Of a stretch of DNA of 64,000 bases, positions 50,247 through 58,443 are shown piece after piece. Positions within the stretch are counted from its first letter, which is position 1; each line of letters starts with the position of its first letter. This stretch comes from Streptomyces sp. ISL-96 (GTDB taxonomy: Bacteria > Actinomycetota > Actinomycetes > Streptomycetales > Streptomycetaceae). The notes beneath the pieces were generated by a model. It searched no databases. It was not told where the DNA came from and was given only the letters and a program-made list of their open reading frames with translations. The DNA is taken from assembly GCF_018614035.1 (NCBI RefSeq), contig NZ_JAGGPA010000012.1, positions 1-64,000 on the forward strand, given 5' to 3'. Position numbers and translations under genes: made by a program.

Positions 50247-50530
50247 AACTGGGTGTGGGTGGGGACGTGGCAGGGGGAGCAGATGGCTGTTGCTGGGCTG
50301 GTCACTGGCGGTATCCACTCCGGAAGCGGCCGATACGGCCGATCGCCGCATCCAGATCATCAGCGTACGGGCGGGGGGTTTGAAACCCGTTTTCGATCTC
50401 CCGGAGAACCGTCGTGCGCAACCCCTGGGGCACGGAGTTGATCTCCGATACGGTGAGGCGATTTCGGCGATTGAGGCGGCGGGGACTCCGATCGAATCCC
50501 CGGTCAGCGCCCGGGAGTTGGAGGGTTCCA

Positions 50531-50584
50531 ATGGGGTTCACAGGGTTTACGGGGTTTACGGGGTTCACGGGCTTCACAGGTTTC
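50531..50584 (+). repeat. Tandem 9-base GGGTTTACG-type repeat
   Basis: Five to six imperfect copies of GGGTTYAYR encode the Gly-Phe-Thr run at the start of the cupin gene. Copy number changes preserve the frame. Confidence 0.8.
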
Positions 50585-51076
50585 ATGGGCTTGTTGGGTT
50601 TCGTGCGCAAGGGCAATCAGGGGTGGCGCCGCAAGGGAATGGTTCTCGGCGGGTGCGTGGCGGCGCTCGGCATGGTGCCGTCCGCCGCGCTCGCGACGCC
50701 CGGCAGCGGAGTGAGCGGCACGGTGCTCGCCACCGGAACCTCCGCCGGCACCATGAAGGTGAAGGCCAAGGGCATCACTGATGTGGTCGTACGCACCATC
50801 ACCATCGCCCCGGGCGGATCGACCGGCTGGCACCATCACCCCGGGCAGCTCATAGCCGTCGTACAGAAGGGAACCCTGTCCCGGACGCTCGACGACTGCA
50901 CCGTCGAAACGACGACCGCGGGCCAGTCCTTCATCGAGCCCTCCGGAGCCAAGCACCGCCACATCGGGCGCAACCTCGGGAGTGAGCCGGTCGTGCTGTA
51001 CGTGACCTACATGCTGCCCGCCGGCAGCCCGCTCTCGATCGACGCCGACGCGCCCGCGTGCGCGGCGGGGGAGTAG
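50531..51076 (+). CDS. Exported cupin-domain protein with N-terminal GFT repeat
   Basis: A 181-residue protein. After (Gly-Phe-Thr)5 and a basic patch (VRKGNQGWRRKG) comes a signal-like hydrophobic stretch (MVLGGCVAALGMVPSAALA) with an Ala-x-Ala site near residue 57. The mature part is a single cupin: ITIAPGGSTGWHHHPGQLI (metal-binding His, with a Gln/Glu), FIEPSGAKHRHIG. Substrate unknown. ATG 50531 has GGAGG about 6 bases upstream. The repeat before the signal is odd and may make the true start the Met at GMVLGG or MGLLGF. Confidence 0.8.
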   Translation: MGFTGFTGFTGFTGFTGFMGLLGFVRKGNQGWRRKGMVLGGCVAALGMVPSAALATPGSGVSGTVLATGTSAGTMKVKAKGITDVVVRTITIAPGGSTGWHHHPGQLIAVVQKGTLSRTLDDCTVETTTAGQSFIEPSGAKHRHIGRNLGSEPVVLYVTYMLPAGSPLSIDADAPACAAGE

Positions 51077-51561
51077 GAAGAAACGGAGTACGAGGGAGAG
51101 TTGGCGGCGGTCGCGTCGTGGGATGGCGGGCCGCCGCCCGTCGCCCGTGCCGGCTCGCCGATACGCAGTGACCTCACCGGCCGCACCACCCCCGCCACGA
51201 ACGACGCTCTTCGGGCGGCCGATCCGGCCGATGTACAGACGTTTACGATCACGCCGCCCGCCGAAAGCTTCCAGCGCGGGCAGTGAGGCCTGCGCCTCCA
51301 GAGCGGGGCGACGAGGTTCGTCGCGAGCTGCGCGCGTGCGCGCGCCGAGCCGCCCGCCCTCCTGGACGGCCGTACGCACGATCCCCTCGGCGGCGGCGTC
51401 GGCCGTGACGCGGGTGTGCCTCAGCGGTCTCGGCGAGCGGCGCCGGCCTGCGGCTCACTGCGACGACGTGGGCACCTGCGGTGGCGAACATCCGAGGTCA
51501 AGCGGAAGGTCAAACGCAAGGCCAGGCGGACCGTTGAGCGGGTGCGGCTAGGGTCGGTGCC
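51077..51561. other. Intergenic region with a gene remnant
   Basis: This 485-base gap contains the short-chain dehydrogenase remnant at 51320-51491 and no intact gene that I can support. Confidence 0.6.
51320..51491 (-). pseudogene. Short-chain dehydrogenase remnant
   Basis: One frame reads FATAGAHVVAVSRRPAPLAE, the second beta strand and NAD(P)-binding Arg of a classical SDR. The neighbouring frame continues VTADAAAEGIVRTAVQEGGRL. The glycine-rich start, the Tyr-x3-Lys and the rest of the enzyme are missing, so this is a relic. Confidence 0.5.
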
Positions 51562-51774
51562 ATGACTTCGGATCTCTGGGACGCACTGCCCGCCGCCGTA
51601 CGCGACAAAGTGGACGAACTGGTCGTCCAGGGGCGGTCGGTCCAGGCCGTCTTCGCCATCCGCTCCTCAGGCGTCACACCAAGGCCCGGACTGCGCGCCT
51701 GCCAGGACCTGATCGCCGAGCGCGGTGTCGCACTCGCCGACCGGATGGAGCCCCCGCCGCCGCACGATGTCTAG
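51562..51774 (+). CDS. Small conserved Streptomyces protein
   Basis: A 70-residue soluble helical protein (LWDALPAAVRDKVDELVVQ, SVQAVFAIRSSGVTPRPGLRACQDLIAERG in part). The pattern of a two-helix unit followed by a Pro-rich end recurs in the genus but has no known function. ATG 51562 lacks a Shine-Dalgarno; TAGGGT eight bases upstream resembles a -10 box and suggests a leaderless transcript. Confidence 0.65.
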   Translation: MTSDLWDALPAAVRDKVDELVVQGRSVQAVFAIRSSGVTPRPGLRACQDLIAERGVALADRMEPPPPHDV

Positions 51775-51813
51775 ACGCTCGCCGAACATCCTCCATGACG
51801 TGCCCCGCATGAT

Positions 51814-52464
51814 GTGGGGGTGCAGTGCGAAGCGATCACCTGGGAACGGCTCACCGACGCCCTCGCCGACCATCTCGGTGGCCTGAATCCGGCCGACGGC
51901 GGACCGTGGCTCAAAGCCGCCGTCGACGGTGCGCCCGCCGCCCGTACCGGCGAGGTCGCGGGGCGCCTCGCCGATGCGCTGAGACTGCGCGGCCGTAAGG
52001 TCGTGGTTGTCGGTACGGAGGGTTTTCTGCGGCCGGCCTCGCTGCGGTACGAGTTCGGCAAGGAGGACCCCGACTCGTACTACGACGGCTGGTTCGACAT
52101 CCGCGCCCTGTGGCGCGAGGTCTTCGGACCACTGGAGCCCGGCGGCACCGGGCGCGTTCTGCCCGACCTGTGGAACCCGGCCACCGACCGGGCGACGCGC
52201 AGTCCCTACGTACAGCTTCCTGCTGGTGGTGTGCTGCTGATGCACGGGCCGATGCTTCTGCGGCACTGGTTTCCGTTCGACCTGACGGTGCATGTGCGGC
52301 TGTCCGCCGGGGCGTTGGAGCGCGGGACGGCCGCGGGGGCGAAGTGGACGCTGCCTGCCTTCGCCCGGTACGAGCGGGAGGCGCGGCCGGGGGAGGCCGC
52401 GGATGTGGTCGTACGGGCCGATGATCCGCGGCATCCGGCGTGGACGGGGCTCCCGGGGCAGTGA
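51814..52464 (+). CDS. Uridine-kinase-like protein with degenerate P-loop
   Basis: A 216-residue P-loop-kinase-fold protein. The early motif reads KAAVDGAPAARTGEVA where active nucleoside kinases have G-x4-GK-S/T, so ATP binding is doubtful. The later DSYYDGWFDIRALWREVFGP and LMHGPMLLRHWFPFDL segments match the family. A cytosolic role in nucleoside handling is possible and its position next to psuK/psuG is suggestive, but catalysis should not be assumed. GTG 51814 and GTG 51820 are both possible starts. Confidence 0.75.
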   Translation: MGVQCEAITWERLTDALADHLGGLNPADGGPWLKAAVDGAPAARTGEVAGRLADALRLRGRKVVVVGTEGFLRPASLRYEFGKEDPDSYYDGWFDIRALWREVFGPLEPGGTGRVLPDLWNPATDRATRSPYVQLPAGGVLLMHGPMLLRHWFPFDLTVHVRLSAGALERGTAAGAKWTLPAFARYEREARPGEAADVVVRADDPRHPAWTGLPGQ

Positions 52465-52481
52465 CATCAGGGCGCGAACCG

Positions 52482-53444
52482 TCACCCCAGCGGTGGTCGC
52501 CCGCCCACCAGCGTCACGGCCCGCGCCCCCGCCCCGCACCCCTGCGCCGCGGCCCGCGCGGCATCCGCACCGGCGAGGCGTGCCGCGAGGAACGCGCCCG
52601 CGAAGGCGTCACCAGCGCCTGTCGAGTCCACCGCCTTCGCCGGGGCGGCCGGAACACGGTCCCGCACGCTGCCGGCCTCGGCGACCAGTGCTCCCCCGGC
52701 GCCCAGGGTGGCGGCGACCAGCGGAAAGTGGCGGCTCAACTTGGCCGCGGCGTCCGCCGTTTCCGGCAATCCGGTGAGCAGCCGGGCCTCATCCGCGTTG
52801 GGCAGCAGTACATCCGCCCCCGCCACGGCCTCCAGAAACCGGTCCACGCCCAGCCCGGCGATGAAGCCCGCCGACGCCGGATCCACGCTCACCGTCACCC
52901 CCCGCTCCCGGGCCGCCCGCAGCGCCAAGCGGGCCGTCTCCCGGCTCGTATCGGCGAAGAAGAGGTATCCGGAGAGATGGAGATGGGCGACGCCGTTCAG
53001 GAGGGACGCGGACCAGTCGGCGGGGGAGAGCCGCAGGGCGGCGCCGCTGTCGGTCAGGAACGTGCGCTCGGCGGTCGCGTCGACGAGGGAGATCACGGTG
53101 GCGGTTGCCGCTTCCCCGTCGAGCACCACCTGCGGACGCACACCCGCACGCCGCAGCCGCTCCTCGTGCCACGCACCCGCGTCCGTACCGACCCGCGCCA
53201 GAAGCCGAACGTCTGCCAGCCCCGAGTACGCCGCCCAGCAGGCCACGTTGGCTCCCGCCCCGCCCGGCAGCGTCCTGATCTGCGCCGCGGTGTCCGTCGC
53301 CGGTGCCAGCGGTGTGCGATGGCGGGCCACGACATCGGTGACCACATCGCCGACCACCAGCAACGCACCGCCGACGCCGCCCGAGTCGTCGCTCTCATCC
53401 TCACCGTCGCCCCCTGCCCCACCCTTTCGCGGGTTCTCCCTCAT
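52482..53444 (-). CDS. psuK: PfkB-family sugar kinase, probable pseudouridine kinase
   Basis: A 320-residue ribokinase-like enzyme: LPGGAGANVACWAAY near the N-terminus, and the PfkB signature 2 DSTGAGDAFAGAF with the catalytic Asp near the C-terminus. It overlaps psuG (ATG 53444 with TGA at 53441-53443), the usual arrangement for pseudouridine catabolism, in which the kinase makes pseudouridine 5'-phosphate. The first about 25 residues are Gly/Asp-rich and may be non-essential. The symbol is inferred from context, since PfkB substrates cannot be read from sequence alone. Confidence 0.82.
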   Translation of the reverse strand: MRENPRKGGAGGDGEDESDDSGGVGGALLVVGDVVTDVVARHRTPLAPATDTAAQIRTLPGGAGANVACWAAYSGLADVRLLARVGTDAGAWHEERLRRAGVRPQVVLDGEAATATVISLVDATAERTFLTDSGAALRLSPADWSASLLNGVAHLHLSGYLFFADTSRETARLALRAARERGVTVSVDPASAGFIAGLGVDRFLEAVAGADVLLPNADEARLLTGLPETADAAAKLSRHFPLVAATLGAGGALVAEAGSVRDRVPAAPAKAVDSTGAGDAFAGAFLAARLAGADAARAAAQGCGAGARAVTLVGGRPPLG

Positions 53445-54358
53445 GCCTGCGTCCACGCGGTCGCGATCTGCGCCGCCAGCCGTACGTTGCCGCGCACCGC
53501 CGCCAGGTTGGCCTCCAGTGAAGCGCCTTCCGTGCCCCGCGCCAGGTAGTCCAGCAGGAACGGCGTGACGCCCTGGCCGGAGATCCCGCGCGTCCGGCAC
53601 TCCTCCAGGGCCTCCGCCAGCACCCGGTCGTGCAGCGCCGGGTCCAGCTGCTCGGCCTCCGGTACGGGATTGGCGACGAGCAACGCCGCTTCCGGGCCGC
53701 CGAGCACGTCCTGGGCGCGCATCACCGCCGCCACCGCACCGGGCGTCCGCACCGTCCAGTCGACCGGCTCGCCCGAACTGCTCAGGTAGAACCCCGGAAA
53801 GTGCCCGGTGCCGTACCCGAGGACCCCGATCCCTAGCGTCTCCAGCCGCTGCAACGTCGCCGGAACGTCGAGGATCGACTTGACCCCCGCGCACACCACC
53901 GTGATCCGCGTCCGCGCCAGCAGCCCCAAGTCCGCCGACTCGTCCTGCGTCTCGGTCCACTCGCGGTGTACGCCGCCGAGCCCACCGGTGGCGAAGACGC
54001 GCAGGCCGGCCCGGGCGGCCAGGAACGCCGTCGCCGACACGGTCGTCGCCCCGCTCGCGCCCGCCGCCAGCGCCGGCGCGAGATCGCGATGACCCAGCTT
54101 GCGCACCGAGTCGTCGTTCGCGACCCGCTCCAACTGTGCCTTGTCCAGGCCGATATGGGCCCTGCCGTCCAGGACGGCGATGGTGGCGGGAACGGCTCCG
54201 ACGGTACGTACCACCTCCTCAAGCTCCTGGGCGACCCGCAGATTGCGCGGACGCGGCAGACCGTGCGCGATGATCGTCGACTCGAGGGCTACGACGGGAC
54301 GGCGCCGCTCCAGCGCCTCCCGCACCTCCCCGGACATCAGCAGTGCGGTGTCAGGCAT
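53441..54358 (-). CDS. psuG: Pseudouridine-5'-phosphate glycosidase
   Basis: A 305-residue enzyme splitting pseudouridine 5'-phosphate into uracil and ribose 5-phosphate. The diagnostic stretches VALESTIIAHGLPRPRN, ATGGLGGVHR, CAGVKSILDVPATLQRLET, and LGYGTGHFPGFYL are in order, including the catalytic Glu and Lys. Length equals the family's. AGGA lies 8 bases before ATG 54358. First gene of the two-gene psuG-psuK operon, transcribed leftward. Confidence 0.95.
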   Translation of the reverse strand: MPDTALLMSGEVREALERRRPVVALESTIIAHGLPRPRNLRVAQELEEVVRTVGAVPATIAVLDGRAHIGLDKAQLERVANDDSVRKLGHRDLAPALAAGASGATTVSATAFLAARAGLRVFATGGLGGVHREWTETQDESADLGLLARTRITVVCAGVKSILDVPATLQRLETLGIGVLGYGTGHFPGFYLSSSGEPVDWTVRTPGAVAAVMRAQDVLGGPEAALLVANPVPEAEQLDPALHDRVLAEALEECRTRGISGQGVTPFLLDYLARGTEGASLEANLAAVRGNVRLAAQIATAWTQA

Positions 54359-54458
54359 GCCCCATTCCTGGCGCGTCGGCCGGGTCCTCAAACGTCGCGC
54401 GGCGCGCCCCTTGTGCCCGGCGACGATCACACCGCAGCCTGGGAGGATGACAGAGCGG

Positions 54459-54884
54459 ATGACAGAAGCGCATCTCGATCACGTTGTCCTGTGGGTGAGC
54501 GACCCGCTGGTCTCGGTGGAGTTCTACGAGAAGACCGTCGGTCTGACCGGTGTACGTGCCGCCGAGTTCGCCGAGGGCAAAGCGCCCTTCCCTTCCGTGC
54601 GCGTCTCCGCCGGATCGCTGCTCGACCTGGCCCCCCTCACGATGGCCGGGGCCATGAATGCCATTCCCGGCGCCGAGGGCACGGCCGGTCACCCGGTCAA
54701 CCATGTCTGTCTCGCCATGGGCAAGCAGGCCTTCGAAGCCCTGCACGGCCGGCTGGAAGACAGCGGCGTCGCCGTCTCGCCGTACTCGCACAACAGCTTC
54801 GGGGCCCGCGGCGCCGCTCCTCGCTCCTTCTACTTCCGCGATCCCGACGGGAACATCATCGAGGCCCGCCACTACGACGAGTGA
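54459..54884 (+). CDS. VOC (glyoxalase/dioxygenase-fold) family protein
   Basis: A 141-residue vicinal-oxygen-chelate protein: HLDHVVLWVSDPLVSVEFYEK at the N-terminus, HVCLAMG in the middle, and YFRDPDGNIIEARHY at the C-terminus, giving the paired beta-alpha-beta3 modules with His/Glu metal ligands. Substrate unknown. ATG 54459 is chosen over ATG 54447 because the GGGAGG site touches the latter directly; the 12-base spacing is long. Divergent from psuG. Confidence 0.85.
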   Translation: MTEAHLDHVVLWVSDPLVSVEFYEKTVGLTGVRAAEFAEGKAPFPSVRVSAGSLLDLAPLTMAGAMNAIPGAEGTAGHPVNHVCLAMGKQAFEALHGRLEDSGVAVSPYSHNSFGARGAAPRSFYFRDPDGNIIEARHYDE

Positions 54885-54930
54885 CCTCCACCTGACCGGC
54901 TCTTCGGGCGCCCCGCTAAGGTGACGCGCC

Positions 54931-55294
54931 ATGACGACAATTGATCAAGTTCCAGCCTCCTTCTCCGTGCACATCCCGGACGCCGATCTTGAGCCGGAGC
55001 CGCTCGACCCGGACCAGATCGTGTCCGGAGAGCCGGTGGTGACGGGCAAGGTGCTGTGGGAGTCCCCCGACGGCAAGCAGCTGCGTGGAATCTGGCAGAT
55101 CACGCCCGGCGTGGTCACCGACACCGAGGCCAACGAACTGTTCGTGGTGGTCAGTGGCCGCGCCACGGTCGAGGGTGGAGGGCGGCGACACCCTGGAGAT
55201 CGGTCCCGGTGACGCATGTGTGCTGCGCGAGGGGGACCGTACGACCTGGACCGTGCACGAGACGCTGCGCAAGGCGTACCACATCAGCCTTTAG
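54931..55294 (+). pseudogene. Cupin-domain gene with one-base insertion
   Basis: ATG 54931 opens a frame reading cupin sequence (EPVVTGKVLWESPDGKQLRGIWQ, TDTEANELFVVVSGRATVE in parts). After codon VE at about 55172 the sense shifts to the next frame: VEGGDTLEIGPGDACVLREGD and TLRKAYHISL, ending at 55294. One extra G in GAGGGTGGAG at 55171-55180 separates them. Undoing it gives a normal small cupin of about 120 residues (DUF861-like). Function unknown. Its stop overlaps the convergent MFS gene by 4 bases. Confidence 0.75.
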
Positions 55295-56643
55295 CGGCCG
55301 GTTCCGACCGGTTCCGGCGGGTCGCCAGGGCGGCTGCGGGTGGCCAGCAGTGCGAGCGCGGCCATCGGCAGCAGCAGGCAGGCGCCGATGGCGTTGAGCC
55401 AGCCGTAGCCCGCCTGCGCGACGATCAGGCCGGCCGCCGCGCCGCCGATCCCCGCCGCCGAGTTCATGGTCAGGTCCGACAGGCCCTGGACCGCGGCGCG
55501 GGCCGGCTGCGGCACCGAGTCGGTGAGCAGCGCGGAGCCCGAGACGAGGCCCGCGGACCAGCCGAGGCCCAGCACGAAGAGTCCGGCGGCCGTCTGGGCG
55601 TGGCTGGGACCGGCCGTCCCGGCCAGCAGGGCGGCGAGGCAGAGCAGACCGGCCGCCAGGCCGATGACCGCGAGACGGCCGACCCGGTCGGACAGCCAGC
55701 CCATGACCGGTGAGAACGCGTACATGCCCGCGATGTGACCGCTGATGACAAGACCGACGAGTTCCAGATCGGCGCCGTGGTGGCCCAGGTCGACGGGGGT
55801 CATCACCATGATCGAGACCATGACGGTGTGGCAGACGGCCACCGTTACGAGGGCGAGCCTGGCCCGCGACGAGGCCGCCACCGCCGCGACTCCGGCCCGC
55901 AGCGAGCGGCTCTGCGCGGACTGCGATTCCGCCGGGGCCATGGCCCGGGCGGTCAGGAGCGGATCGGGGCGCAGCAGTACGGCGACGATCAGACCCGTGA
56001 CGAGAAAGATCCCGGCGGCCCACAGGAACGGGCCCGCCGTCTCCGGTATGGAGGTGCCGGTGAAGGCGCGGCCCGCCGGGGCCGCGATGTTGGGGCCGAA
56101 CACCGCGCCGATGGTCGTGGCCCAGACGACCGTCGAGATCGCCCGGGCGCGCCGGTCCGGCTCGGCCAGGTCGGCCGCGGCGAATCGCGCCTGGAGGTTG
56201 GCGGAGGACGCGGCGCCGAATCCGGCCATGCCGAGCAGCAGCAGCGGGAAGTTCTCGAAGACGGCGGCGACCACCACGAGCGCCGCGCCCAGCGCGCCGA
56301 TGAGATAGGCGAGGACGAGTCCCGGACGCCGGCCGCGCGAGGTCATCAGGGAGGCCAGCGGGATCGACAGCAGGGCCGTGCCCGCGACGGACGCCGTCGG
56401 CGCCAGTCCCGACAGCGCCTCGGTGCCGCTGACTTCCACCGCGAGGACGGGTGCGAGGGCGATACCGATGGGCACGCCGAGCCCGCCGAGGATCTGGCTC
56501 ACGACGAGTACGACGGAGGTACGCCGCTGGAGGGCGCGCAGCGCGTCGGGCCCGGGTATCGCCGCCGTAGCGGTTGACTTGTCGGCCGGTATACCTGCCG
56601 GTTCACGAGCCGGCTTACCGGCCGTCTTGTCGGTCGTAGTCAC
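55291..56643 (-). CDS. Major facilitator superfamily transporter
   Basis: A 450-residue membrane protein with twelve predicted helices after a 40-residue charged N-terminus. It has a typical intracellular loop LMTSRGRRPGLVLAY between helices 2 and 3 and MGWLSDRVGRLAVIG after helix 8. It resembles drug exporters; substrate unknown. GTG 56643 begins the frame; a palindrome lies 17 bases upstream. It follows ogt on the same strand with a 41-base gap. Confidence 0.9.
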   Translation of the reverse strand: MTTTDKTAGKPAREPAGIPADKSTATAAIPGPDALRALQRRTSVVLVVSQILGGLGVPIGIALAPVLAVEVSGTEALSGLAPTASVAGTALLSIPLASLMTSRGRRPGLVLAYLIGALGAALVVVAAVFENFPLLLLGMAGFGAASSANLQARFAAADLAEPDRRARAISTVVWATTIGAVFGPNIAAPAGRAFTGTSIPETAGPFLWAAGIFLVTGLIVAVLLRPDPLLTARAMAPAESQSAQSRSLRAGVAAVAASSRARLALVTVAVCHTVMVSIMVMTPVDLGHHGADLELVGLVISGHIAGMYAFSPVMGWLSDRVGRLAVIGLAAGLLCLAALLAGTAGPSHAQTAAGLFVLGLGWSAGLVSGSALLTDSVPQPARAAVQGLSDLTMNSAAGIGGAAAGLIVAQAGYGWLNAIGACLLLPMAALALLATRSRPGDPPEPVGTGR

Positions 56644-56659
56644 CGCCGCAGTGTGCCAG

Positions 56660-56677
56660 TCCTTACCGATGTAAGGA
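56660..56677 (-). promoter_or_regulatory. Palindromic operator-like site before the MFS gene
   Basis: TCCTTAC and GTAAGGA form a perfect inverted repeat around CGAT, 17 bases before the MFS start. The form resembles operators of HxlR- or MarR-type repressors. No regulator gene is adjacent in this window. Confidence 0.5.
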
Positions 56678-56684
56678 ACTGAGT

Positions 56685-57254
56685 TCAGAACAATGGCTGG
56701 GGCAGCACCCCTTCGAGCGCCAGCAGCGCCCGCTTGGTCTCCAGGCCGCCGCCGAACCCGCCGAGCCCGCCGTCGCTCTCCACCACCCGGTGGCAGGGCA
56801 CCACCACCGGCAGCGGATTCGAGCCCATGGCGGCGCCCACGGCCTGGGCCGCGCCGGGCTGCCCGACGCGCCCCGCCAGATCGCCGTACCCGACGACCGC
56901 GCCGTACGGAACTCCGGTCGCCAGCTCGCGCAGCACCTGCCGGTTGAACCCGGAGGTGAGGGACCAGTCCAGCGGCAGGGCGAAGTCGCGCAGTTCACCC
57001 GCGAAGTACGCCCGGAGCTGCCGTATGGGCTCGGCCAGCCGCGCGGAGCCGGGGGCCTCCGTCAGCTCGGCGCCCAGCCGCGTCCGCAGTTGGGCGAGGG
57101 CCTTCTCCCGTACCGCGGGACCGGCGTGGAAGGCCACGTAGACCAGACCGGCCTCGGTGGCGGCCACCAGCAGCGGCCCGATGCCGCCGTCGCCACTGCC
57201 GCTGCCGCCGCTGTCGATGGTCGCCCACTCCACGAACTGCCCGTCGCTGTCCAT
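56685..57254 (-). CDS. ogt: Methylated-DNA-protein-cysteine S-methyltransferase
   Basis: A 189-residue DNA repair protein that moves an alkyl group from O6-alkylguanine to its own Cys. The active site PCHRV has C154 and the following VVESDGGLGGFGGGLETKRALLALEG is canonical. The helix-turn-helix Arg finger region lies around YGAVVGYGDLAGRVGQPGAAQAVG. ATG 57254 is preferred; a GTG at 57284 is in frame. Neighbouring uvrB is also a repair gene, but not in the same transcript. Confidence 0.93.
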   Translation of the reverse strand: MDSDGQFVEWATIDSGGSGSGDGGIGPLLVAATEAGLVYVAFHAGPAVREKALAQLRTRLGAELTEAPGSARLAEPIRQLRAYFAGELRDFALPLDWSLTSGFNRQVLRELATGVPYGAVVGYGDLAGRVGQPGAAQAVGAAMGSNPLPVVVPCHRVVESDGGLGGFGGGLETKRALLALEGVLPQPLF

Positions 57255-57309
57255 GCGCACCACGGTACGACCGGCCACTGACAACGGTCCGGCCGTTACC
57301 CGCTGACGG

Positions 57310-58191
57310 CTACTCGCTGACGGCGTCCCGGACGATGTCGGGGTTGTTGGTGATGATCCCGTCCACGCCGAAGTCGTTCACCCGAGTCGCGGCCGCCGCC
57401 GTGTTCACCGTCCAGGTGTTGACCCGGAGCTGCTTGCCGTGCGCGCCCTTCAGCCGGTGGACCGCCGCGACGTAGTCGGCCGTCAGCGACGTGTGCGTCG
57501 GATTGATCTGATCGGTGAACCGGGCGTACTTCGGCAGGTCGGCCACCGGGGGCGTCCCGAGGAAGCCGGTCGTGAGGTCGGGCCGCTGCTCGTGCACGGC
57601 CTTCACACTGTCCGCGCCGAAGCTCTGGATGACGAGCTTGTGCTTGACGTGGTGGCGGTTCAGCCAGCCCTCCTCGCGCAGCACGCGCAGGGTGTCCTTC
57701 TCGATGCCCGGGTAGAGCTCGGGCTTCTTGATCTCCAGGAGCAGCTTCTGGTGGTTGCGGTCGACCCGGTTCACGTACTGCTTGAGCGTGGGCACGCGCG
57801 CGCCCGTGAACTCTGGTCCGAACCAGCTGCCGGCGTCCAGCGTGGCGATCTCGGCCGCGGTGAAGTCCCTGATCTTCCACGGTGACCGGCCGGGGAAGAC
57901 CTGCTCCACGTTCGTGGTCCTGGCGAGGCTGTCGTCGTGGACGACCACCAGTTCGCCGTCCTTGGTGCGCTGTACGTCGTTCTCCACCCAGGCGAAGCCC
58001 ATCCGGTCGGCCAGGTCGATCGCCGCCAGTGTGCTCTCGGGTGCGTATGCGGACGCGCCCCTGTGGGCGATGACGGCGGGTTCGTCGTCGGTGCCGCCGG
58101 GACCGGCCGCGTGGGTGGCCGTAGCGGGCAGCAGCAGTGCGGTGGCGGCCAGTAGCGCTGCGGCCGTGGCCGGGACGGTGCGTGCGTACAC
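57310..58191 (-). CDS. Secreted glycerophosphodiester phosphodiesterase
   Basis: A 293-residue exported enzyme hydrolysing glycerophosphodiesters to alcohol and glycerol 3-phosphate. Signal peptide about residues 1-29 (VPATAAALLAATALLLPATATHA). GDPD core: AHRGASAYAPEST (catalytic His/Arg/Glu), FAWVENDVQRTKDGELVVVHDD (metal Glu/Asp, in part), LEIKKPE, and NTWTVN. GTG 58191 is favoured by GAGGAG 5 bases upstream; ATG 58206 has no site. Confidence 0.93.
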   Translation of the reverse strand: MYARTVPATAAALLAATALLLPATATHAAGPGGTDDEPAVIAHRGASAYAPESTLAAIDLADRMGFAWVENDVQRTKDGELVVVHDDSLARTTNVEQVFPGRSPWKIRDFTAAEIATLDAGSWFGPEFTGARVPTLKQYVNRVDRNHQKLLLEIKKPELYPGIEKDTLRVLREEGWLNRHHVKHKLVIQSFGADSVKAVHEQRPDLTTGFLGTPPVADLPKYARFTDQINPTHTSLTADYVAAVHRLKGAHGKQLRVNTWTVNTAAAATRVNDFGVDGIITNNPDIVRDAVSE

Positions 58192-58443
58192 AAGGACTCC
58201 TCGCATGGAGTGATCACAGACGGTCCGAGAGTGACAGCGAAGAGTCAACGATGGACAGGCGAAGGATGGCCACGAAGTGAACGAAACCGCTCGGGGCGCG
58301 TCACGTGTCACTGCCGCTGCCGATGAATTGCCGAGAAAACGTGTGCGGATCACCCAGCTCGGCCTACTGTCGCCCGAAACGGGCCTCCGTACCACGAGTG
58401 GGCTCTCGTCACCCGGCGATGGAAGCTGAAGGGCTCAAAGGGA

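Noticed and set aside
51101..51286. 61-residue rightward frame after the cupin gene
   Set aside because: No motif, doubtful start, and it neighbours and overlaps a region of gene decay.
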